Assembly (NCBI GenBank): GCA_020851325.1
Contig: JADZCY010000347.1
Location: 1-33,956, forward strand
DNA from: Acidobacteriota bacterium
GTDB taxonomy: Bacteria > Acidobacteriota > Vicinamibacteria > Vicinamibacterales > UBA2999
Reading direction: 5' to 3'
DNA: 33,956 nt
This document shows, piece by piece, positions 24,921 through 33,845 of this stretch (position 1 is the first letter of the stretch; each line of letters starts with the position of its first letter). A program made the translations under genes and the position numbers. The notes beneath the pieces are model-generated. The model was not told the origin of the DNA. It ran no database searches and was given only the letters and a program-made list of their open reading frames with translations.

Positions 24921-25844
24921 ATGCGGCACACTGTTGCCGTGCCGCTGGTCCACACCGCCCACCTTGGCCGAACGTTTGGCGACCGCGTTGCCGTGGAAGA
25001 CCTGACGCTGTCGGTGAACGGCGGCGAGGTCGTGGCGCTGCTCGGACCGAACGGCGCCGGCAAGACCACGACGTTTCGATTGCTGGCGTCGTTGATTCCG
25101 CCGACGAGCGGTGACGCGCAGATCGAGACGCATGCGATTGGCGAGGCGCCGGCGCGGGCCAGGGTCGGGCTGCTGACGGAGGCGCCGGGGCTGTGGGAGC
25201 GCCTGAGCGTCGCGCAGAACCTTCTGACGCACGCACGCCTGCAGGGTGTGAAGGATCCGGACGCGGTGGTCGCGCGCGTGTTGCGTTCCGTGGATCTGGA
25301 GGATCGCGCCGGCGATCGAGCCGGCGCGTTGTCGAAAGGCTTGAAGCAGCGCGTCGCACTGGCGCGGGCGCTGCTGCACGATCCGCCCGTCGTGCTGCTC
25401 GACGAACCAACGGCGGGTCTCGATCCGGAAAGCGCGCGTGACGTGCGCGATCTGATTCGGCGCCTGCGTGACGAACGGCGCGCGGTGCTGGTGTCCACCC
25501 ACAACCTCGCCGAAGCCGAGTCGATTGGCGACCGCGTGGCGATTCTGCGTCGTCGGCTGCTGGCCTTCGAGCCGCCGGGCGAACTGCGGCGCAGACTCGG
25601 TACGCCGGCGGTCGAGATCGACGTCGAAGGCGACGCACGCGCGTGGCTCGACATCGTCCGCACGTGGCCCGGTGCCGCGGTGCTCGATGCGGAGGGACAC
25701 ACGCTGCGCCTGCGGCTGGACGACCAGCAGATTCCGGAGGCGGTGGCCGCGCTCGTCAGCGCCGGCGCCCGCATCAGGCGCGTGGACGCGCGCGAGGCTT
25801 CCCTCGAAGACGCCTATCTGGCGCTGGTTCGGAGCGATGCGTAA
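24921..25844 (+). CDS. ABC transporter ATP-binding protein
   Basis: A 307-residue ATPase of the ABC-2 (drug/natamycin-type) exporter class. It has Walker A GPNGAGKTT (42-50), the Q-loop region as LLTEAPGLWERLSV, the signature ALSKGLKQRVALARAL (SKG in place of SGG), Walker B VVLLDEPTAGLD and the H-loop STHN. A C-terminal extension (about 220-307) resembles DUF4162-type domains. The ATG at 24921 lacks a ribosome-binding sequence; GTG at 24939 is an alternative. It overlaps the permease by eight bases. Together they form an exporter of unknown substrate. Confidence 0.93.
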   Translation: MRHTVAVPLVHTAHLGRTFGDRVAVEDLTLSVNGGEVVALLGPNGAGKTTTFRLLASLIPPTSGDAQIETHAIGEAPARARVGLLTEAPGLWERLSVAQNLLTHARLQGVKDPDAVVARVLRSVDLEDRAGDRAGALSKGLKQRVALARALLHDPPVVLLDEPTAGLDPESARDVRDLIRRLRDERRAVLVSTHNLAEAESIGDRVAILRRRLLAFEPPGELRRRLGTPAVEIDVEGDARAWLDIVRTWPGAAVLDAEGHTLRLRLDDQQIPEAVAALVSAGARIRRVDAREASLEDAYLALVRSDA

Positions 25845-26649
25845 CGCCCGCACGCGCGTGCTCGCACTGGCTTCGAAAGACTTCGAAGACGTGCGGCAAC
25901 AGCCCGGCCTGATCCTGCCGGCACTGGCGATGGTGCTGGGGCTGACGCTGCCGGCGTTTGCCGTGATGTGGATCGGCAGCGCCGATGCGGCGGGCAGTCC
26001 CAACTCCGACTTCGCATTGGCCGCCGACCAGGCGGCTGGCGCCATTCCGGAACTGGCGCGGATGGCGCCCGCGGCACGGGCACAGGCGTTCCTGCTCCAG
26101 CAGTTCCTGCTGTTCAGCCTGCTGACACCGGTGTTGGGATCGTTGTCGCTCGCCGCGCAGGGGATCATCGGCGAGAAGCAGGCGCGGACGCTGGAGCCGC
26201 TGCTCGTCACGCCGATTACCACCGGCGAACTGCTGCTCGGCAAACTGATCGTGCCGTTTGCCGTCGCGATGCTGCTGCTGACATCGACGTTCCTCGTCTA
26301 TCTCGCCGGCCTCGTCGCGTGGGGCGAGCCGGGCGTGTGGGCCAGTCTCTTCTGGCCGCGCACGCTGGCGCTCTATCTCGTCATCGGTCCGCTGGTATCC
26401 GCGGCGGCGCTGCTCGGCGCCAGCATCGTGTCCTCACGCGTGAACGACGCGCGAACGGCGCAGCAACTCGGCTCGGTGCTGCTGCTGCCGATCACCGCGT
26501 TGTTCATCGGCCAACTCGCCGGACAGTTCCTGCTCGGCACTGGCGCGCTCGTCACCATCGCGATCGTGCTCGCGCTCGCCATCATCATCCTCGCGTGGGT
26601 CGCGGTCCGCGTCTTCCAGCGCGAAACCATCTTGATGCGGTGGCGATAG
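25837..26649 (+). CDS. ABC transporter permease (ABC-2 type)
   Basis: A 270-residue inner-membrane permease with about six hydrophobic segments: a helix at ~24-45, a loop with DFALAADQAAGAIPELAR, then segments near 80-105, 138-160, 175-198, 210-228 and 235-255. GEKQARTLEPLLVTPITTGELLLGK is the hallmark cytoplasmic motif of ABC-2 permeases (NatB-like). Co-translated with the ATPase. A 7-bp repeat array follows its stop. Confidence 0.9.
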   Translation: MRNARTRVLALASKDFEDVRQQPGLILPALAMVLGLTLPAFAVMWIGSADAAGSPNSDFALAADQAAGAIPELARMAPAARAQAFLLQQFLLFSLLTPVLGSLSLAAQGIIGEKQARTLEPLLVTPITTGELLLGKLIVPFAVAMLLLTSTFLVYLAGLVAWGEPGVWASLFWPRTLALYLVIGPLVSAAALLGASIVSSRVNDARTAQQLGSVLLLPITALFIGQLAGQFLLGTGALVTIAIVLALAIIILAWVAVRVFQRETILMRWR

Positions 26650-26652
26650 GAC

Positions 26653-26757
26653 GGGAGGCGGGAGACAGGAGGCGGGAGGCGGGAGGCGGGAGGCGGGAGA
26701 CGGGAGGCGGGAGGCGGGAGACGGGAGGCGGGAGACGGGAGGCGGGAGGCGGGAGGC
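26653..26757 (+). repeat. 7-bp tandem array GGGAGRC (15 units)
   Basis: Fifteen 7-bp units, GGGAGGC or GGGAGAC, in exact register (one unit is AGGAGGC). They start three bases after the permease stop. The G/A choice at the sixth position varies irregularly along the array. With GGG every 7 bp it fits the G-quadruplex pattern. First part of compound repeat copy B. Confidence 0.95.
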
Positions 26758-26887
26758 GACGCTGCGTGTGCCGGGACGGAGCTACGCGTTCGGGACCGAC
26801 AGCACCATCGGGACGGAACGTCTTCGGGAGTGTTTGCCCTCAATCCCAAGGACAGACAGCTCGAGCGTCGCAACGTGCGGTGCCGAA
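26758..26887 (+). repeat. Compound intergenic repeat, tail of copy B
   Basis: After the array come GGGAC motifs at 26773, 26792 and 26810 and a GGGAG at 26826, spaced 16-19 bp, as in copies A and C. The last ~55 bp before the convergent stop have no feature I can name. Confidence 0.6.
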
Positions 26888-28366
<1,479 letters not shown>

Positions 28367-28373
28367 GGGCGGG

Positions 28374-28379
28374 ACTATA
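28374..28379 (-). promoter_or_regulatory. -10 hexamer TATAGT for the beta-lactamase-like gene
   Basis: On the minus strand TATAGT ends seven bases before the ATG at 28366, the leaderless spacing. The -35 zone lies inside the 7-bp repeat array, and there is no ribosome-binding sequence. Confidence 0.5.
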
Positions 28380-28382
28380 CAC

Positions 28383-28530
28383 GGGAAACGGGAGACGGGA
28401 GGCGGGAGACGGGAGACGGGAGGCGGGAGGCGGGAGGCGGGAGGCGGCGACGGCATTCCGCCGCTGCCGGGACGACAGTCACTCCCGGGACTGACGCTCT
28501 CTCGGGACAGCCCTACCTTCGGGAGCGACC
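28383..28530 (+). repeat. Compound intergenic repeat, copy C (7-bp array plus GGGAC motifs)
   Basis: Nine GGGAGRC-type units (28383-28445; one is GGGAAAC) are followed by GGGAC at 28469, 28487 and 28504 and GGGAG at 28521, spaced 17-18 bp. The tail GGGAGCGACCG and CCTCAGCTTCGCTC matches copy A. Relative to the flanking minus-strand genes this copy runs antisense. Confidence 0.75.
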
Positions 28531-28588
28531 GTCCTCAGCTTCGCTCGCGGCAGGATCCGGGACGGTCACCCGCGGAGCGCGGGGCCGG

Positions 28589-28927
28589 TCAGGACATGCG
28601 AGACAAGAAGCGGGCGAGGATGAAGGCGGCGAGGGCGCCGGTGATCACGAGGAGGGCGTAGCGGCGGCGGGTGGCGATGAACTCGGCCCACGCGTCCTGG
28701 TCGAGCCAGACGCTGCCGTTCGGTCCCGAACGCAGCACGCCTTGCGTCGTCAGGCGCGTTTGCCAGAAGCGGTCGAGCCGGCGTCCCGGCGGCAGCACGA
28801 TCGCGCGCGCCGCCGTCGTCGCATTCGCGCTCAGCAGATGCCGAATCAACGCGCGCCGCCGCGCCAGCGGGATCAGGATGAACGCCGGCAGCAACGGAAT
28901 CAGAAAACTCAGCACGTCGCGCAGCAC
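28589..28927 (-). CDS. Small two-helix membrane protein of unknown function
   Basis: A 112-residue protein, not recognised. An N-terminal hydrophobic segment (about 3-22, DVLSFLIPLLPAFILIPLA) and a C-terminal one (about 90-107, ALLVITGALAAFILARF) flank a basic region (RRRALIRHLL...VLPPGRRLDRFWQTRLTTQG). The start may be the GTG at 28927, which falls in register as the seventh unit of the 10-bp repeat array, or the GTG at 28915. It follows the penicillin acylase gene on the same strand. The two-helix layout and plausible composition argue for a real gene. Confidence 0.55.
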   Translation of the reverse strand: MLRDVLSFLIPLLPAFILIPLARRRALIRHLLSANATTAARAIVLPPGRRLDRFWQTRLTTQGVLRSGPNGSVWLDQDAWAEFIATRRRYALLVITGALAAFILARFLSRMS

Positions 28928-28987
28928 CTTTCAGCACCTCTCAGCACCTCTCAGCACCCTTCAGCACCTGTCGGCACCTTTCAGCAC
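28928..28987 (-). repeat. 10-bp tandem array GTGCYGANNG (6 units)
   Basis: Six 10-bp units read on the minus strand: GTGCTGAAAG, GTGCCGACAG, GTGCTGAAGG, GTGCTGAGAG twice, GTGCTGAAAG. The scaffold is GTGC-YG-A-NN-G. They begin two bases after the acylase stop, in its sense orientation. They run up to the GTG at 28927, filling the gap exactly. Confidence 0.93.
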
Positions 28988-28989
28988 CT

Positions 28990-31203
28990 TCATCTTCCCG
29001 GCCTGTATTCCCGCTCGATGTGCCCGTTCAGATCCTCGCGATAGAAGTACACGTCGCGCAGGTTGCCGCTGGCGTAGCGCTCCGACTGATCGTTGAAGTG
29101 CTTCGACGAAGGCTGGCTGTTCAAGCCACCGGCCGTGACCGCCTTGGCGCGGACGCGGTCGCCGAACTCGACCGCGGCCACGAAGCTGTTGCCGCTCGTG
29201 CCATACCACTTCTTCGTGCCGGGGTAGGGTCGGGCGCCGAACGAGGCCAGCGATCCCCAGCGCGCCGACGGGAACGGCACCGGTGTGCTCGGACCGTTGT
29301 CGTCGAACTTCTGCACGATGTCGCCGGTGAGCCGCTGGAAGCGATTGACATCGCCCCACGGCGTGTCCCACTTGCCGAAATCGGCGGCGAGTTGATCCGA
29401 CGCGGCAGCCAACGCGTCGAGCCGCTGCTGTGGTGTCGCCCGCGTCCGCAGGAACTGATACACCGACACGCCAGCCTTCTGCGCTTCAGGCGTGGCGCGG
29501 CGCCACAGCTCTTCGCCCCAGAACACGGCCAACGTCTGCGCCGTGGACGCCGCGGACCAGCGGTCGTCCCAGCCGCGCAACAGATCGATCTGCGCTTTCA
29601 ACTTTGCCTTCAGCGGATTCGCCGACGGCAGCGCATCGTACGCCTTCACCACGGTCGGCACCAGCGTCGCGAACTCCGGCTGATGGCTGTCGAACGCGGC
29701 ATCGCGCAGCGTGTCGAGCGTGAAGCCCTTCCTGCCCTGCAGCACCTGCACCGCGTGCACGCCGCGCGGGTTCTCGCCGGCGCGATCGAAGTAGGCCGGG
29801 TAATCCTTCTCCTTCGGACTCTCGGCACCCGCCGCCGAGTACGGCCAGTTGTTGGTGTTCTGCAGCCAGCCGCCCTTCGGATTGATCACGTTCGGCGTCT
29901 CGTCGAAGGTGTGCACGCCCTGCCAGTCGGTGGCCGGGTCGCTGCCGTCCACGGGCTTACTCCAGTCGAACTTCGGATTGCGCTTCGGCACGAAGTTGGA
30001 GTGAAGGTAGGCGATGTTGCCGTCCGCATCGGCGAACAGCGTGTTGTTCGACGAGTTGGTGTGCGCCTGCATGATGTCGCGGAATTCGTTCAGGTTGTGC
30101 GACTTCGTCCTCGAGTACGACTGCATCAGCGCCTTCATCGGCTCTTCCATCAGCCGCACCGCCACCCACTTGTCGCCGATGGCGCGGACGATCGGTCCGT
30201 GGTGCGTGCGATACACGGTGAACTCGCGCTGGCCCGTGCCGGTCGCGGTCTTGTAGGGCACCACCACCCGGCGCGCGGTGACCGCCTTGTTCTCGGTACC
30301 GTGCCGATACGTGATCGCGTCGCCGTTCCTGGTGATCGTCTCGAGGTACTCGTCGATGTTGTCGACGCCGCTCGAGGTGTGCATCCAGCCGGCGCGTTCG
30401 TTGAAGCCCTGGTAGATGAAGAACTGGCCCCAGGTGAGGGCGCCGTAGGCATTGAGGCCTTCTTCGCTCACCATCTGCGCTTCTTCGCGGAAGAAGAACG
30501 AGGTGTGCGGGTTGATCCACAGGAGCGGTTTGCCCGACGCCGAATTGGCGCCGGCAATGGCGAAGCCGTTGGAACCGGTCGGCTCCTCCGGATACTCGAG
30601 GCCAGACGCGATCGACGAACGATCAACCGCATCAACACGTGCCACCTTCTGCGCCGCGGTTTGTCCGCCGTAGAACGCTTCCAACTCGCGCAGGGACACC
30701 CGTTCGATGTCGCCGCCGATGCTGCCTTCGCTGAAGCTCAGCGCCATCCACGGCTCGAAGCGCGTCAACACGCGCGGCTTCACCTCGGGGTGCGTGTGCA
30801 GGTAGAAGTTGAGGCCGTCGGCCCATGCGTCCATCAGCTTCTTCAGCCAGTCGGGGCTCTCCTGATACGTCGCCTTCAACTGCTCGGGATCGATGAACAG
30901 CTTCATCCGCAGGTCGCGCCAGATCTCGGCCTCGCCCTCGGCTTCGGCCAGTCGGCCCATGCTGTTGAGGAAGTTGGTCTCGACGCGATTGAAATCGTCT
31001 TCCGCCTGCGCATACATCAGGCCGAAGACGGCATCGGCGTCGGTCTTGCCGTAGATGTGCGGCACGCCCCAGTCGTCGCGGATGATGGTGATACCGTCAG
31101 CGCGTTGCTGCCAGGCGGCCACCTGCGGATCGACGGGCGGTGCGGCCGGTTGAGACGAACAGGCCGCGACAAGGACGAACAGCAGGACGGCAAGCTTCTT
31201 CAT
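28990..31203 (-). CDS. Penicillin acylase-family (Ntn hydrolase) lipoprotein
   Basis: A 737-residue exported amidohydrolase. The signal peptide ends in the lipobox LVAAC (Cys15), so membrane anchoring is predicted. The family order is visible: IIRDDWGVPHIYGKTDADAVFGLMYAQAEDDF (alpha part), then a spacer and the self-cleavage/catalytic site TGSNGFAIAG with nucleophile Ser211 (it follows Gly, as in the family), then LLWINPHTSF. Penicillin acylases, AHL acylases (PvdQ, QuiP) and cephalosporin acylases share this fold; the substrate cannot be read. The ATG at 31203 has GGGAG upstream. The 9-bp repeats directly upstream are not part of the gene. Confidence 0.93.
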   Translation of the reverse strand: MKKLAVLLFVLVAACSSQPAAPPVDPQVAAWQQRADGITIIRDDWGVPHIYGKTDADAVFGLMYAQAEDDFNRVETNFLNSMGRLAEAEGEAEIWRDLRMKLFIDPEQLKATYQESPDWLKKLMDAWADGLNFYLHTHPEVKPRVLTRFEPWMALSFSEGSIGGDIERVSLRELEAFYGGQTAAQKVARVDAVDRSSIASGLEYPEEPTGSNGFAIAGANSASGKPLLWINPHTSFFFREEAQMVSEEGLNAYGALTWGQFFIYQGFNERAGWMHTSSGVDNIDEYLETITRNGDAITYRHGTENKAVTARRVVVPYKTATGTGQREFTVYRTHHGPIVRAIGDKWVAVRLMEEPMKALMQSYSRTKSHNLNEFRDIMQAHTNSSNNTLFADADGNIAYLHSNFVPKRNPKFDWSKPVDGSDPATDWQGVHTFDETPNVINPKGGWLQNTNNWPYSAAGAESPKEKDYPAYFDRAGENPRGVHAVQVLQGRKGFTLDTLRDAAFDSHQPEFATLVPTVVKAYDALPSANPLKAKLKAQIDLLRGWDDRWSAASTAQTLAVFWGEELWRRATPEAQKAGVSVYQFLRTRATPQQRLDALAAASDQLAADFGKWDTPWGDVNRFQRLTGDIVQKFDDNGPSTPVPFPSARWGSLASFGARPYPGTKKWYGTSGNSFVAAVEFGDRVRAKAVTAGGLNSQPSSKHFNDQSERYASGNLRDVYFYREDLNGHIEREYRPGR

Positions 31204-31209
31204 TTGCGC

Positions 31210-31262
31210 TCCCACGCCACAGATGCCACAGATGCCACAGATAGCACAGATGACACAGGCCA
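31210..31262 (+). repeat. 9-bp tandem repeat CACAGATGC
   Basis: About five copies of a 9-bp CACAGATGC-like unit, degrading to CACAGATAG, CACAGATGA and CACAGGC. It lies in the 135-bp gap between the acylase start and the next minus-strand gene. Nothing else is evident in the gap. Confidence 0.85.
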
Positions 31263-31338
31263 CAACATGACACGGACTTCGCGCGGTCGGACCGGACGGC
31301 ATGTCACCGCGCCGATCCTCCTCGCGGCGAGATCGGAT

Positions 31339-31872
31339 CTACTTCGCACGCGGACGGCCCAGCGCCGCCAGTTGCTGCGGCGACAGCTTGAAGTCGGACA
31401 CCGCGTTCTCGAACACCGTGAAGTCCGCCGACACCCACTGCACCGAACGGTTGAGGGCGCTGTACGACAGCACCCAGTAGAATTGCCCGCGCGACGGCGC
31501 GCCATTCTTGTCCGCCACGGCCTCGGCAAACACGAACGGTACCTCCGCCGCGGCACGCACGTGACGCTGCAGGCACTCGACGTACCGCGTCACGAACTCG
31601 TCCATTCCCGGCGTCCGCCGATCAAACAGCGCATCCACATCGTCTCGGGCGAGGGCCAGCGCCGGCGGATAGCGGAACGCCGAGGCAATCAGTTTCAGCG
31701 CCTCGTCTGACAGCGGATGCGCGTGCGGCGAGACCGACACCGGGCGATCGACGGCGAAGACGCCCCAGCGCGCGGTGTCGCTGCCCGGCCGCGCCAGCAG
31801 CAGCGTCCGCGTCCCCGCCGGCACCTCGGGAATGCCATCGTCCATTGCCAGACTCATGAAGTGCGCCCACAT
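31339..31872 (-). CDS. Hypothetical protein, about 177 residues
   Basis: Not recognised. No signal peptide or membrane helix is evident; composition is balanced with several aromatic residues (FYWVLSYSALNRSVQWVSADFTVFENAV). The C-terminus is KLSPQQLAALGRPRAK. The start is uncertain: ATG at 31872, 31857 (MSLAMDD) or 31845 (MDDGIPE) are all possible, and I give the longest. Good codon use over 150+ codons supports a real gene. It shares the strand with the acylase gene but is separated from it by repeats. Confidence 0.6.
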   Translation of the reverse strand: MWAHFMSLAMDDGIPEVPAGTRTLLLARPGSDTARWGVFAVDRPVSVSPHAHPLSDEALKLIASAFRYPPALALARDDVDALFDRRTPGMDEFVTRYVECLQRHVRAAAEVPFVFAEAVADKNGAPSRGQFYWVLSYSALNRSVQWVSADFTVFENAVSDFKLSPQQLAALGRPRAK

Positions 31873-31920
31873 GCAGGCGCGATCCTGTCATGTCGCGTCC
31901 GCACCGGCAAGCGGGGAGTC

Positions 31921-31950
31921 TTGACTTGCGGCAACCCGGCCCGCTACGGT
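31921..31950 (+). promoter_or_regulatory. Promoter TTGACT-18 bp-TACGGT of the hydrolase gene
   Basis: A -35 TTGACT (31921-31926) and a -10 TACGGT (31945-31950) are separated by 18 bp. The -10 ends six bases before GTG 31957, consistent with a leaderless start there, or 18 bases before ATG 31969. Confidence 0.6.
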
Positions 31951-31956
31951 GCGCCG

Positions 31957-33033
31957 GTGACCATTCCGATGCGCGCGTTTCTGTGCGTGCTGCTGGTCGC
32001 CGGCCTCGGCGCCGGCGCCAGTGCGCAGCCGTTTCCCGAAAGCGAAGGCGACTTCGTCATTCCCCGCTACACGTTCCGCAATGGCCAGACGCTGCAGGAC
32101 CTGCGCCTGCACTACCGCACCATCGGCACGCCGATCCGCGACGCCGCCGGACACATCCGCAACGGCGTGTTGATCATGCACGGCTCGAGCGGAGATGCGT
32201 CGCAGGTGCTCGCGGCGTCCATGCGCGGCCCGCTCGTCGGGCCGGGCCTGCCGCTGGATCCGGCCACGCATTTCCTCATCTATCCAGACATCCTCGGCGC
32301 CGGCAAGTCGTCGAAGCCCAGCGACGGGCTGCGCGCCGCGTTTCCGAAGTACGGCTATCACGACCTCGTCGATCTCGAGCATCGCCTGGTCACCGAGCAC
32401 TTCGGCATCGAACGCCTGCGGCTGGTGATGGGCATCTCGATGGGCGGCATGCACACCTGGCTCTGGGGCATCCGCTATCCGTCGATGATGGACGGCCTGC
32501 TGCCGATTTCGTCGCTGCCTGTGAAAGTGGACGGCCGCAATCTGCTGTGGCGCCGCATCCTGGTGAACGCCATTCGCACCGATCCGGCGTGGATGAACGG
32601 CAACTACACCGAGCAGCCGCGCGGCTTCCTCAATATCATGCCGATGTTCGACATGCTGGTGCAGAGCCCGTCGCGACTGGCTGAGCGGCTTAACACCTAT
32701 GACGCCGCCGACGCCTACGTGCGCGAGGTGGTCGACGAGACGCTCGACGAAGACGATGCGAACAACATCCTCTATCGCTTCGAGGCCTCGTTCGACTACG
32801 ACCCGGCGGCCGACTTGCATCGCATCACGGCGCCGCTGCTCGCCATTCTCTTTGCAGACGATGAGCTGAATCCGATCGAGCTTGGCGTCATCGAACCGCT
32901 GATGGCACAGCTGAAGAATGGCCGCCACATCATCGTCCCCGCGGGGTCGGAGACCGAGGCTCACCGCACGCAGGTGAAAGCGGCGATATGGGCGCGTCAC
33001 GTCGGCGAGTTCATGAAGGGGCTGGCGCGGTAA
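31957..33033 (+). CDS. Homoserine O-acetyltransferase-like alpha/beta hydrolase, exported
   Basis: An exported alpha/beta-hydrolase of the MetX-like family: 358 residues from the GTG at 31957, 354 from the ATG at 31969. A signal peptide (FLCVLLVAGLGAGASA) is atypical for cytoplasmic MetX. The nucleophile elbow is GISMGGMHTW (Ser157 counting from the ATG). FLIYPDILGAGKSSKPSDG and the acid-region FADDELNP are present, and EAHRTQ supplies the likely catalytic His. The substrate-binding details of true homoserine acetyltransferases are not established, so an esterase function is equally possible. It ends just before a 13-bp repeat array. Confidence 0.87.
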   Translation: MTIPMRAFLCVLLVAGLGAGASAQPFPESEGDFVIPRYTFRNGQTLQDLRLHYRTIGTPIRDAAGHIRNGVLIMHGSSGDASQVLAASMRGPLVGPGLPLDPATHFLIYPDILGAGKSSKPSDGLRAAFPKYGYHDLVDLEHRLVTEHFGIERLRLVMGISMGGMHTWLWGIRYPSMMDGLLPISSLPVKVDGRNLLWRRILVNAIRTDPAWMNGNYTEQPRGFLNIMPMFDMLVQSPSRLAERLNTYDAADAYVREVVDETLDEDDANNILYRFEASFDYDPAADLHRITAPLLAILFADDELNPIELGVIEPLMAQLKNGRHIIVPAGSETEAHRTQVKAAIWARHVGEFMKGLAR

Positions 33034-33040
33034 GCCGAAG

Positions 33041-33114
33041 GTGCGGCACGGGAGTGCTCCACGGAGGTGCTCCACGGAGGTGCTACACGGAGGTGCGGCA
33101 CGGGGGTGCGGTGG
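33041..33114 (+). repeat. 13-bp tandem array, copy 3 (5 units plus partial)
   Basis: Five 13-bp units of GTGC-NN-CACG-NN-G and a partial sixth. NN1 is GG, TC, TC, TA, GG and NN2 is GG, GA, GA, GA, GG. The first unit ends in A instead of G. They begin seven bases after the hydrolase stop, read in its sense, and end two bases before the stop of the convergent minus-strand gene. Confidence 0.93.
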
Positions 33115-33116
33115 CC

Positions 33117-33620
33117 TCAGGGGACGGGCAGGCGGGCGGCGGCGAGCTTGATCAGCGTCCGCACGTCCGCATCGTCGGCGCGCCACGGCTCGGCGTCGCC
33201 GGTCACCTCGCGGACGAAGAAGGCGACGCGGTCGGTTTCGCCGAGCACCGTCGCCGTCACGCGCATCTGGCGACGGACCACTTGTCCTGGCTTCAGGTTC
33301 TTGATTGCCGGCAGCGGCTGCATTGCCTTCACCGCGCCGTCGCCGGTGACGATGGCGGCGGCGACGACGAAGCTGGCGACCGGGGCGGAGGCGCGGTTCT
33401 GCACGTAGACGCCCCACAGACTGGGCGGGTTGTGCTGCCGCACCTCCTCCACCTGCGTGATGCCCAGCGGGCCCGCGGGATGGCTGTCGACGGCGAACAC
33501 CTGCCAGCTCGTGCCTTTCGGGTCGACGAACTGATTGCCGCGCGCGTCGGACGGCGTTTGCGCCGCGGCGAGCGTCGGGATCGAAACGAGCACCGCCAGA
33601 ACGAGCGCCATCCGCGCCAT
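33117..33620 (-). CDS. Hypothetical secreted protein
   Basis: A 167-residue protein with a Sec signal peptide (MALVLAVLVSIPTLAAAQ). The rest has no recognised family but reads as a soluble beta-rich domain (SWQVFAVDSHPAGPLGITQVEEV, SLWGVYVQNRASAPVASFVVAAAIV, VRRQMRVTATVLGETDRVAFFV). The ATG at 33620 has GAGG five bases upstream; GTG 33626 and ATG 33611 are alternatives. Convergent with the hydrolase across a 13-bp repeat array. Confidence 0.65.
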   Translation of the reverse strand: MARMALVLAVLVSIPTLAAAQTPSDARGNQFVDPKGTSWQVFAVDSHPAGPLGITQVEEVRQHNPPSLWGVYVQNRASAPVASFVVAAAIVTGDGAVKAMQPLPAIKNLKPGQVVRRQMRVTATVLGETDRVAFFVREVTGDAEPWRADDADVRTLIKLAAARLPVP

Positions 33621-33654
33621 CGTCACCTCACATCCTCTCCGTCGGATCTACGGC

Positions 33655-33843
33655 TGTCTCTGTGGTCCGTGTTGCCTGGACCGTCCGTGTTCGTGTGCTT
33701 TCTGTGGTCTGTGCGGTCTGTGTTGTCTGTGTTGTCTGTGTTGTCCGTGTTGCTGTGTTGCTGTGCTGTCTGTGTTGCTGTGCTGTCTGTGCTGTCTGTC
33801 CTGTCTGTGCTGTCTGTGTTTCTGTGTTCCTGTGTTTCTGTGG
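33655..33843 (+). repeat. 8/9-bp tandem array CTGTGNNGT
   Basis: About 20 units of a mixed 8- and 9-bp repeat, mainly CTGTGTTGT, CTGTGCTGT and CTGTGTTG. It fills the gap between the start of the secreted protein gene and the stop of the VOC gene. On the minus strand, the sense of the VOC gene, it reads ACAGACAACACAGACA and similar. It is strongly Cys/Val/Leu-coding in one frame, but I do not believe it is coding. Confidence 0.92.
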
Positions 33844-33845
33844 CC

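Noticed and set aside
28367..28456. N-terminal extension of the beta-lactamase-like gene
   Set aside because: It is the translated 7-bp repeat array (PPASRLPPPVSRLP pattern). The signal peptide begins at 28366.
29020..31710. An 896-codon plus-strand frame
   Set aside because: Antisense to the penicillin acylase gene, which has a lipobox, the catalytic Ser and the family blocks. The frame has no recognisable domain.
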